From Acetobacteraceae bacterium (lineage in GTDB: Bacteria; Pseudomonadota; Alphaproteobacteria; Acetobacterales; Acetobacteraceae), in contig PLSZ01000573.1 in the NCBI GenBank assembly GCA_003164305.1, positions 5,117 to 27,175 on the forward strand: 22,059 bases of DNA, read 5' to 3'. A program made the position numbers and the translations under genes. Of the stretch, positions 13,617 through 21,700 are shown in pieces (position 1 is the stretch's first letter; every line of letters starts with the position of its first letter). The notes beneath the pieces are model-generated. The model did no database searches. It saw only the letters and a list, made by a program, of their open reading frames with translations, and was not told the origin of the DNA.

Positions 13617-14852
13617 ATGACCGACTCGCAAGACATCACCGTCCCGGCCTCGACCGAGTGGCGCCGCACGCTTTGGGCGATGGTCGGCATTCAATTCCTG
13701 ATGACCGGTTCCTTCAGTTTCCTCAGTCCCATCGTGCCACTCATGCTTCCTGGGCTTGGCGTGACCACGCTTCAGGGTGTGGATATCTGGAGCGGCGTGA
13801 TCACCGGATCGACCTCCTTCGTCGCCGCCTTCGCCTCCCCGGTCTGGGGCCGAATCGCCGACCGTCGCGGACGCAAGTTGTCGCTGTTGCGTTCCAGTTG
13901 CGCGATCGCGATCTTCACCGGAGTGATGGGGCTGTCAACCAACGTGTGGCAGTTTTTCGCCGCGCGCGCTCTGATGGGAATGTTCGCGGGATTCTCCACG
14001 TCGGCGATCGCGCTGGTCGCCAGCCAGGCTCCCGAACGGCGGCTTGGTTACGCGCTCGGTTGGTTGGCGTCCGGGCAAATGGTGGGCTCGCTGATCGGGC
14101 CGGTGCTTGGCGGGATCCTCGCCGATGCCACCGGCAGTTATCGCATCCCGTTTTATATCACGTCCGCCGTGACGTTCGCGGGTTTGGGTTTGGTGTGGTT
14201 CGTGGTGAAGGAAGACTTCGTTCCGCCGAAAGAGGGCGCGAAATCGCGGTCGATGCTGTCCGGTTTAAGTCTTCTGCTTGGTTCCACGAGCCTGTTGGCG
14301 CTGTTCTTCGTGTTGTTCATGGCACAATTCAGCGTGCGTACCGTGCAACCAATGATCACGCTATTCGTGCAGGAACTGATTGGTTCGCCGCCGGAAATCG
14401 CGACATTGGCGGGGATTGCGTTCTCCATCACTGGTCTGGCGAACCTGATCGCGTCACCGTTCCTCGGCAATCGCAGCGATATCATCGGGTATCGGCGGGT
14501 TCTGCTGATATGCTTGCTCGGCGCGACCTTGACCAGCATTCCGCAGATCTTCGTCAACAGCTACTGGCTGTTCGTCGTGGAACGCTTCGCGGTCGGGCTG
14601 TTCATTGGCGGCATCCTGCCAACCGCCAATGCGTTGATCGGTCGCGGCGTGGCGCGAGAGAACCGCGGCACCGTTTATGGCATGACGGCTTCAGCCACAT
14701 TCCTCGGCAATTCACTTGGTCCCCTCAGCGGTGGCCTGATCGCCGCGGGTCTGGGCATTCGGTGGGTGTTCGCCATGACCTCGATCCTGCTGGTCGCCAA
14801 TTTAGTATGGGTCTACCTGAAAGTACCCGAGTTCAAGGATGGGCCCGCATGA
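13617..14852 (+). CDS. Major facilitator superfamily transporter
   Basis: A 411-residue integral membrane protein with about twelve hydrophobic segments in two similar halves, as in drug:H+ or metabolite:H+ MFS transporters. The signature loop between helices 2 and 3 is GRIADRRGRKLS (78-89), matching motif A (G-x-x-x-D-R-x-G-R-K). An equivalent in the second half is GNRSDIIGYRRVL. The central cytoplasmic loop (VKEDFVPPKEGAKSRS) is charged. Its 3' end overlaps the convergent debranching-enzyme gene by 20 bases. Divergent placement beside the dioxygenase operon suggests it carries that operon's substrate or product, although the motif A style also occurs in multidrug exporters, so direction cannot be read. 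Confidence 0.88.
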   Translation: MTDSQDITVPASTEWRRTLWAMVGIQFLMTGSFSFLSPIVPLMLPGLGVTTLQGVDIWSGVITGSTSFVAAFASPVWGRIADRRGRKLSLLRSSCAIAIFTGVMGLSTNVWQFFAARALMGMFAGFSTSAIALVASQAPERRLGYALGWLASGQMVGSLIGPVLGGILADATGSYRIPFYITSAVTFAGLGLVWFVVKEDFVPPKEGAKSRSMLSGLSLLLGSTSLLALFFVLFMAQFSVRTVQPMITLFVQELIGSPPEIATLAGIAFSITGLANLIASPFLGNRSDIIGYRRVLLICLLGATLTSIPQIFVNSYWLFVVERFAVGLFIGGILPTANALIGRGVARENRGTVYGMTASATFLGNSLGPLSGGLIAAGLGIRWVFAMTSILLVANLVWVYLKVPEFKDGPA

Positions 14853-16962
14853 AGGGCCTCCGAACCACGGCCGCCGCATCGCCGGACAGCACCGTGAACT
14901 CCGTGCCGTGATCGGCACGCGTGAACTGGATTGAAAGTCGCTCGGCACCCAGCGGAATGTTTGTCAACATGATGTCCGGCAGCCACGCTGGCAAAGCGGG
15001 ATCGACCCACAACCGGTTATTTGGTGCATCCTGCTCGATGCCAAGAATCGCCTGCAGCAGCGCGAAGGCGGAGCCGGCGGCCCAGGCCTGGGGGACGTTG
15101 GCACCGAGGTATTGAATGGGGAAGGGGGATGTCGCGCGATCGACTCCAGCGTAAAGTTCGGGAAGCTGGTTGAGCAGAAAATGACTGGCGGCGTCGCTGA
15201 TGCCTCGTGCGATGGCGGACACTTCGTCGGCAAAACCGTATCGTTTGAAACCAAGCGTGATCAGGCTGTTGTCATGCGGCCAGACCGATCCATTCTGATA
15301 GGAATACGGATTGTAAGCGCCCGCCAGGCTCGATAGAGTACGGATACCGCGGCCGGTATTCATGTCGGGTGCCATCAACCTGGTGGCGACCCGCCGCGCG
15401 CGGTCCGGCGGGACAATGCCGGACCATAGTAAGTGCCCAGCGTTGGAAGCGATCGTGGGCACCGGCCGCTTCTCACCATCCAGCATATAGGCATAGAAGC
15501 CAAGGTCTTCATTCCAGAAGACCTCATTGAACTTTTTAAACAATGCGTCGGCCTTTCCGCGCAGTTCCGCGGCTCGGCCGGTATCACCGAGAGCATCGAA
15601 CGCCTTGGCCATCCGGGTCCAGGCGTCATAGACGTAGCCTTGCAACTCACACAGCGCTTTGGGTCCTTTGACAAGGGACCCATCCGGCCATGTCATCGAA
15701 TCACCGGAGTCCTTCCAATCCATATTTTCATAACCACCCTCGGTGCGTTTTTCGTATTCCTGAAACATATCGCCGTCGCGATCGCCTTCTTCGTCGATCC
15801 AGCGCAACGCGGCCTCGGCATTCGGCAGATAGGTCTCCAGCAACGATCGGTCCCCGGTGGCCTTCCAGGCGGCATGCAACGTGATCAAATACAGCGGCGT
15901 CGCATCGGCCGTGCCGTAATACGGCGTGTGCCTGATCAGGTGGAAATGCGCCAACTCGCCATAGCGAAGTTCGTGCATGATCTTGCCGGGCTCGGCATCG
16001 CGCCACAGATCGCGCTCCGTCGCCTGCCAATGTCCAAGAACATCCAGCGCGCCTTTCGCGAACTCGGGCCAAACGATCATATTTTGCAACGAAGCGATCA
16101 GGCTGTCGCGTCCAAACGGCGCCATGAACCATGGCAAACCCGCCGCGGGAACGAAAGCCTCACCATGCGCGCCCTCCACGGGCAATCTCAGCGCACCCAT
16201 ATCCTCGATCGATTGGGCGAACATTCGGTAAAACTCTTCGTTGCCGGTATGCAGTTTCAGCACCGCGTCGCGCCATGCGGTATCCGCCGTATACGCGCTG
16301 GCATGGTCCTTCGGTGGCGAGAATACCTGGTCTCCGGCGGTAAAGGTGTAATGCAAACACGCGTGCCAACTTTCGCCCGGCGCGAGTTGAACGTCGAAAC
16401 TCAGCCGGCCGTTGGCGTAAACCGCCTGGAGTTCGACCGGATGCACGGCGATCATGACCGCGCGGACAAAATCCTGATTGCGATACGTCGTTGTCAGGGC
16501 TTGACCGTCCGACCATGTGGAACTGATATGACCGCGCCTGATGTCGCGCTTCGCTTTCACGTCGAAAACGTCGGAAAAATCGGATCGGACCATGATCTCC
16601 AGATTGAACCGCACCGGGGAGCGGCCGTGATTGGTGATGTCCAGATCTTCATGCATCCCGCCTTCGATATTGCGCGACAGCTCAAACGACAGAGTACGCC
16701 GGGGAACCGTTCCGGTCTCGGTCAGAAACTGCCGGTTCGTCAGATAAATCCGAGCCGCGCAATGCGAGACCGCGCCTCCGTTTAACAATTGCCAACCGAC
16801 GCCGTTGGCTTCCACGGACCAGGCGCTGATCAGGCGGGTGTCCAGCAAATAGAGGCCCCTGTCCGACGGCCACGTCATCTGGCCATCAGGCTCCGTCACC
16901 AGCACGGTTTGGGCGTGATGAATGGCGATTTGCGGCGGCCCGACCTGCACTTTGAAACTCAT
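14833..16962 (-). CDS. Glycogen debranching-type glycoside hydrolase (amylo-alpha-1,6-glucosidase family)
   Basis: A 709-residue protein. The first ~210 residues form the N-terminal beta domain of bacterial GDE-like proteins (VTEPDGQMTWPSDRGLYLLDTRLISAW). Residues ~240-700 form an (alpha/alpha)6 barrel. Barrel hallmarks are LPWFMAPFGRDSLIA (276-290), YENMDWKDSGDSM (411-423) with conserved acidic residues, and NPYSYQNGSVWPHDNSL (551-567). The family cleaves alpha-1,6 branch points or related alpha-glucosides; in many proteobacteria close homologues sit with trehalose or sucrose metabolism. No glycogen or trehalose genes are next to it here. Start 16962 (MSFKVQV) is preferred over an upstream ATG at 17079 because the extension is Pro/Gly-rich and would overlap the divergent thioesterase gene. 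GAGG precedes it by about seven bases. No signal peptide, so cytoplasmic. Confidence 0.88.
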   Translation of the reverse strand: MSFKVQVGPPQIAIHHAQTVLVTEPDGQMTWPSDRGLYLLDTRLISAWSVEANGVGWQLLNGGAVSHCAARIYLTNRQFLTETGTVPRRTLSFELSRNIEGGMHEDLDITNHGRSPVRFNLEIMVRSDFSDVFDVKAKRDIRRGHISSTWSDGQALTTTYRNQDFVRAVMIAVHPVELQAVYANGRLSFDVQLAPGESWHACLHYTFTAGDQVFSPPKDHASAYTADTAWRDAVLKLHTGNEEFYRMFAQSIEDMGALRLPVEGAHGEAFVPAAGLPWFMAPFGRDSLIASLQNMIVWPEFAKGALDVLGHWQATERDLWRDAEPGKIMHELRYGELAHFHLIRHTPYYGTADATPLYLITLHAAWKATGDRSLLETYLPNAEAALRWIDEEGDRDGDMFQEYEKRTEGGYENMDWKDSGDSMTWPDGSLVKGPKALCELQGYVYDAWTRMAKAFDALGDTGRAAELRGKADALFKKFNEVFWNEDLGFYAYMLDGEKRPVPTIASNAGHLLWSGIVPPDRARRVATRLMAPDMNTGRGIRTLSSLAGAYNPYSYQNGSVWPHDNSLITLGFKRYGFADEVSAIARGISDAASHFLLNQLPELYAGVDRATSPFPIQYLGANVPQAWAAGSAFALLQAILGIEQDAPNNRLWVDPALPAWLPDIMLTNIPLGAERLSIQFTRADHGTEFTVLSGDAAAVVRRPFMRAHP

Positions 16963-17037
16963 GCGACCTCGACTCTTCCCTGGTTGCGGCGGTGACCCTG
17001 GCCCGGTACCCTCGCTCCACGCAAGAGAGGGTACGCC
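16963..17037. promoter_or_regulatory. Divergent promoter region of debranching enzyme and thioesterase genes
   Basis: This 75-base region must hold at least one of two divergent promoters if the flanking genes are expressed from it. The main structure visible is an inverted repeat next to the thioesterase start, annotated separately. No clear -35/-10 pair stands out. Confidence 0.4.
17006..17034. promoter_or_regulatory. 8-bp inverted repeat overlapping the thioesterase ribosome binding site
   Basis: Perfect arms GTACCCTC (17006-17013) and GAGGGTAC (17027-17034) are separated by 13 bases, so the arm centres are 21 bp apart, two helical turns. The right arm includes most of the GAGAGG ribosome site and ends three bases before the GTG start at 17038. 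It could be an operator for a dimeric regulator or, in RNA, a hairpin that hides the ribosome site. Both readings are inference. Confidence 0.5.
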
Positions 17038-17454
17038 GTGACAGTGGACGCCTGGACGTTGGAACAAATCCGCGAGCATATCGCGACCAGTCTGCCGCTG
17101 GTGCCGCTGTTCAACATCGCGGTGCTGGAGGCGAGCGCGGAACTAGGCAGCGTGCGTCTTGGGTATGGTGAACACGCGACCCGGCATGGCGGCAGCATCG
17201 CCGGGCCTGTACAATTCGCCTTGGCGGATGTCGCGATATACGCACTGATCCTGGCTTCGCGTAGGGACGCGGCGGCGGTCACCGTGGATCTGACGATCAA
17301 TTTCCTCCGTCCGGCGATGACGATGCCACTGATCGCGTCGGCGGTACCGCTGCGGGCGGGCCGCCGATTGTTCACCGCCGAAGTGCGGATCACGGAAGAA
17401 GCAACGACGAAGCTGGTGGCGCAGGCGACAGGCACCTACGCGCTATCCGCATAA
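17038..17454 (+). CDS. PaaI-family hotdog-fold thioesterase
   Basis: A 138-residue single hotdog domain. The family hydrolyses acyl-CoA, often phenylacetyl- or other aryl-CoA thioesters. The helix motif RHGGSIAGPVQFALADVAIY (49-68) matches the HGG...LAD pattern of PaaI enzymes, with His50-Gly-Gly and Asp64. VTVDLTINFLRPA is the typical central strand, and the long terminal strands (LFTAEVRITEE, LVAQATGTYAL) follow. The start is GTG at 17038 with GAGAGG about eight bases before it. It is followed after 14 bases by the second lactonase gene, so the two are probably one transcript. Substrate not deducible. Confidence 0.87.
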   Translation: MTVDAWTLEQIREHIATSLPLVPLFNIAVLEASAELGSVRLGYGEHATRHGGSIAGPVQFALADVAIYALILASRRDAAAVTVDLTINFLRPAMTMPLIASAVPLRAGRRLFTAEVRITEEATTKLVAQATGTYALSA

Positions 17455-17468
17455 GGGAGAACAACAAG

Positions 17469-18623
17469 ATGACAACAGTGCTGTACGCAAGCATTGGGGC
17501 CGACCTGATTCATTTCGATGTCGAGGTCGATGGGGCTACCTTGACACGGCGGGAAACCGTCGGCGTCCCGGCGAACGTGCAATATGTTTGGCCGCATGTC
17601 TCGCGCCAGTTCATTTATGCCGCCAGCAGCGACAGTGCCTCCGGCATGGGGCGAGCGGGTACGAACCATCACGTCAGCGCGTTTCGGGTCGATCCCGGAT
17701 CGGGCGTGCTCCACCCGCATGGCGAGCCAATTCCGCTGCCGTATCGGCCAATCCATATGGCGACGGATATTCCGTCGGAGCATGTGCTGGTGGCCTTCAA
17801 TAATCCGCCAGATGTCAGAGTTTACCAAATCAACGCCGACGGAACCCTGGGCGCCGAAATCGCTCAGGAACCCGGCATCGATCCCGGTATTTTTCCACAT
17901 CAGGTGCTGGCGATGCCTGACAACCGTCATGTCATCCTCGTCGCGCGTGGCCACGACGCGGCCGACGGCAAGCCGGAGGAACCTGGCGCCCTTAAAGTGT
18001 TTCGATACGACAATGGGGCACTGACCGATGAAATTTCGATTGCCCCGAACGGCGGATACGGTTTCGGCCCGCGGCATCTCGATTTCCATCCGACCCAGCC
18101 GTGGATTTACGTATCTCTGGAGCGGCAGAACGCGGTCGCGATGTTCCGGCACGACGCCGGCCGGTTGACGCCCGCGGCGGCGTTTCAACACACGACGTTG
18201 CTGGAACCCGACAACGTCAGCGGCCACCAGATGGTGGGCACGGTGCATGTGCATCCGAATGGACGCTTCGTCTACGTCGCGAACCGCGCCAGCGACACGG
18301 TGGAAAAGGACGGCAAGCGGGTCTTCGCCGGTGGAGAGAACTCGATCGCGGTGTTCGCCATCGATCAGGCCAGCGGTGAGCCGATGCCGATCCAACACGT
18401 CGATACGCACGGCATCCATTGCCGCACGTTCCACATCGATCCAAGCGGTAGGCTGATGGTCGGCGCACACATCATGGGGCTGCCGATGCCGGATGGCACT
18501 GAGATCCCCACGCGGTTGACGTTGTTTCGCATTGGCGACGACGGGAAGCTGACCTTCGCGCGTGGCTACGACATCGAAACGGGCGGCCGGTTCATGTGGT
18601 GGATGGGCATGGTGACGGTCTGA
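17469..18623 (+). CDS. Lactonase-family beta-propeller protein (second in window)
   Basis: A 384-residue protein of the 6-phosphogluconolactonase-like seven-bladed propeller family. Repeating blade patterns are seen in QYVWPHVSRQFIYAASSD, PHQVLAMPDNRHVILVARG, FGPRHLDFHPTQPWIYVSLE, GTVHVHPNGRFVYVANRASD and HCRTFHIDPSGRLMVGAHIM. These carry the PHQ, PRH and HCR motifs at positions where the family places active-site residues. Blade spacing differs from the protein at 6974-8026, so they are not recent duplicates. The ATG has AAGGGAG about nine bases upstream. Downstream is the repeat patch at 18624-18795 and then a convergent gene. Likely a cytoplasmic sugar-acid lactone hydrolase, but many members are uncharacterised. 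Confidence 0.86.
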   Translation: MTTVLYASIGADLIHFDVEVDGATLTRRETVGVPANVQYVWPHVSRQFIYAASSDSASGMGRAGTNHHVSAFRVDPGSGVLHPHGEPIPLPYRPIHMATDIPSEHVLVAFNNPPDVRVYQINADGTLGAEIAQEPGIDPGIFPHQVLAMPDNRHVILVARGHDAADGKPEEPGALKVFRYDNGALTDEISIAPNGGYGFGPRHLDFHPTQPWIYVSLERQNAVAMFRHDAGRLTPAAAFQHTTLLEPDNVSGHQMVGTVHVHPNGRFVYVANRASDTVEKDGKRVFAGGENSIAVFAIDQASGEPMPIQHVDTHGIHCRTFHIDPSGRLMVGAHIMGLPMPDGTEIPTRLTLFRIGDDGKLTFARGYDIETGGRFMWWMGMVTV

Positions 18624-18795
18624 AAGGAGGATCGGATGCCGTTGCGCCTGGCCTGTAGGCGAGTCTTGACCCAGGCAACGCACGTGCGGCGACAGATCAC
18701 CGGGTCAAGCCCGGTGATGACGATGAAAGGCCGGTGATGACGATAAAGGCTCGGTATGACGATAAATGGCCGGTGATGGCGATGAAGGACCGGTA
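18624..18795. repeat. Palindromic repeat plus degenerate 20-bp tandem array between convergent genes
   Basis: This 172-bp gap separates two convergent genes. A full copy of the palindromic element of 753-952 occupies 18690-18722, with 9-bp arms ATCACCGGG and CCCGGTGAT around TCAAG (18696-18718). From 18711 the right arm is repeated in tandem with a period of about 20 bp. The units are at 18711-18730, 18731-18749, 18750-18769 and 18770-18789, and a partial fifth (ccggt) runs into the stop region of the next gene. No gene is seen here. The hairpin could serve as a two-way transcript end. Confidence 0.75.
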
Positions 18796-21700
18796 CTACT
18801 CCGCCGCCATCGCGACCACCGGAGGCGCATCCAATGCCGCCAGCAACACCGGCCGCCGCGCCTGGGCTTTCGCGCGGGCATTGTCCTTGACCGGCCCAAA
18901 GCCGCGGATCGTTTCGGGCAGCGCCGCCAGATCGATCGCCGTCGGCATCGTTTCCGGCCGCAGTCGCGGTAGCAACGCGCGTAGATCCGCCACGTATTGT
19001 TCGATCAACGCGCGTTCCGCCTGCCGTTCGGCCTGGTAGCCGAAGGGGTCGAGCGCCGTGCCTCGCATGGTTTTCCCGTGGCGCAGCACGCGGAACAGCG
19101 GCAACGCCAGCCATCCCGGTATCGCGATCTTGTTACGACGGCCGGTGCGCGGGTCGATCCGGGTGACCAAAGGTGGTGACATATGAAAAACGACGCCGTT
19201 CGCGTAGGACGCCGACGCGTGCAGACGCGCCACCTCGTATTCGTCTTTGTAAGCCATCAGCCGGAACAAACCCTCGGCCGCCGCCCGGGTCAAGGCTCCG
19301 GCGCGGCCGGTCACCGCTGTTTCACTCGCCATGACGTCCCGCACGACCGAGCGATAGCGTTCGGCGTAAGCCGCGGATTGATACTCCACCAGAAACGCCG
19401 CCCGCGCCTCGATCAGTTCAGGCAATTCAAGCGGCGCCGGATCCACCTGGCCGAGAATTTCCGCGGTCAGTTCCGGCTTTTCGGCCAGGATGCGGCCCCA
19501 CAGGAAAGCGCGTTTGTTCAAGGCGACCGCCGCGCCGTTTAATTCAATGGCGCGCAGGATCGCCGCCTCGCCGACCGGTATCAGACCGCGCTGCCATGCC
19601 AAACCCAACAGCAGGGTGTTCATCGCCTGGCTGTTGCCGAACAATCGTTCCGCCAGCAGAACGCCATGCAACCAGACGGATTTTTTCGCGTCGGTGACCT
19701 TCTCGATCGTTCGACGATGCAGCATCGCGTCGATCGACAGCAGCGAGTCACGCTTGAACTCCGCCGTCGCCGCCAGATCGAGATTGCCGATCACGACAGC
19801 GTCGCTCGCGTTCCGTTCGAGCACGCCAGGCGAGCAACCGACCGCGATGTCCGCGGCAAGCATCACATTCGCGGTGCCGAGCGGAATACGCACCACATCC
19901 AGTACATCCGGATCGGACGCGATTTGCACATGCGCGACGACCGCGCCGTTCTTTTGCGCGAGGCCCGTGAAATCCAGCGTCTTCACGTGGCGGCCTTCCA
20001 GGTGCGCCGCCATCGCCAGGATGGCGCCCGCCGTGACGATGCCGCCTCCGCCAATACCCGCGAACAGGCCGCGCCACACCTCCGGCGAGGGCACCAACGG
20101 TGTCGGCAATCCCGCACCCAACGCAGCTTCTCGGCTCTCCCAACTCGTATCGGCGGCCGGCGCGACGGGAGGCCCAGGTAACGTGACGAAACTGGGGCAG
20201 AAGCCTTTCAGACAGGACAGATCGACGTTGCAGGCGCTTTGATTGATCCGGCGTTTGCGGCCAATCGGCGTTTCCACCGGTTCGATCGCGATACAACCGG
20301 ATTGCGTGGAGCAATCGCCGCAATTCTCGCACACCGCTTCGTTGATCATCACGTGCTTCGTCGCCTGCGCCATCGATCCGCGTTTGCGGCGGCGGCGTTT
20401 CTCGGTGGCGCACACCTGATCGTAGATCAGCACGGACGGGCCTTCGTAATCGCGCAACGATCGCTGCACGGCGTCCAGGTCGGCGCGAATATGCGTCGTC
20501 ACGCCGGGAGGCAACGCGGATTTCGGCGGCAACCGGTCTGCCTCATCGGCGACGATGGCGATGCGTTTGATGCCCTCGGCGGCGATCTGCGCGGCGAGCA
20601 TCGGCACCGTCGGCGCACCCTCGGCCGGCTGTCCGCCGGTCATCGCGACGGCGTCGTTGAACAGCAGCTTATACGTCATGCGCGTGCCAGCGGCGGCAGC
20701 CTGGCGGATCGCCAAAATCCCGGAATGTTGATACGTTCCATCACCAATATTGGCGAACATGTGCTTCATATCGGTGAACGAGGACAAGCCGACGAACGGC
20801 GCGCCCTCGCCGCCCATATGGGTGAAGGTTCGCGTCTGATCGCCGTCGTCCAGCGCCATGAAGTGGCAGCCGATCCCGGCACTGGCGAAACTGCCCTCCG
20901 GCAATTTGGTCGATGTCGCGTGCGGACAGCCGGCGCAAAACGCCGGGACGCGTTTCAGCAGCGACGCGGATCGCGACACCACGGGAGGCGAAGGGAGATC
21001 CGGCAAATTCATTCCGGCGCCGCTCAGGAAGCGGGTCATGCCGGCCGCGACACTCTCCGGGGACAGTTCCATCAGCGGCGACAACAACGGCTCACCGCGC
21101 GGGGTGGTTTTGCCGCTGATTTCAGGCCGCTCATCAGCGGGCAAGTGATACAGCGCGTCGCGGATTTGCGACTCGACGAAACCGCGCTTCTCTTCAATCA
21201 CGAGAATGAAACGTTTGCCGCGGGCGAAATCGCGAAGCCCTTCGGTCTCCAGCGGCCACGTCATGCCGATCTTATAAATCGCGAGTTGCGGATGGCGATC
21301 GAGACCCATCCGCTTCAACGCGTGCAGTGTGTCCTCATGCGCCTTGCCGACGGTAATCAGACCGATCGGGGCATCGCTGGTCCCACTGATCAACCGGTCC
21401 AGCCGATTGGCGCGAGCCCAGGCGAGGGCGGCGGGCAGGCGTTCGTCGATCATGCGGCGTTCGAGTTCGGCGCGCTCGGCCGGGAAGCGCAACGAATGAT
21501 CGACATTTAACCCATGCGATGGCACAACGAAATCCGGCACCACGAAACGGGCGCCGGAGTGGACGATGGCGGTCGCGGCCTGCTCCATCGTTTCGGCGGT
21601 GGTTTTCATCGCCACCCAGAGGCCCGAGTAGCGCGACAGCGCGTAACCGGCGAGGCCCAGATCGAGCACGTCCTGGATTGATGCCGGGTTCAACACCGGC

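Noticed and set aside
13460..14911. Long open frame on the + strand, about 483 codons, overlapping the MFS gene
   Set aside because: It reads as an Arg/His-rich, low-order protein with no family pattern. The other + frame at 13617-14852 encodes a clear MFS transporter with motif A, so this is a high-GC shadow.
15433..16785. 450-codon + strand frame opposite the debranching enzyme gene
   Set aside because: Its composition is that of an antisense shadow (many Arg, His, Gln; no motif), while the minus strand encodes conserved GDE motifs throughout.
17436..18683. 415-codon minus strand frame opposite the second lactonase gene
   Set aside because: No family resemblance and Arg/His-rich. The + strand frame has a ribosome site, operon spacing and propeller blade repeats.
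18711..18795. Possible CRISPR array in the 20-bp tandem repeats
   Set aside because: The units are directly adjacent with no unique spacers, are degenerate, and no cas genes are present.
20239..21510. 423-codon + strand frame opposite the indolepyruvate oxidoreductase gene
   Set aside because: Arg/His-rich shadow over conserved ThDP and cysteine motifs on the other strand.
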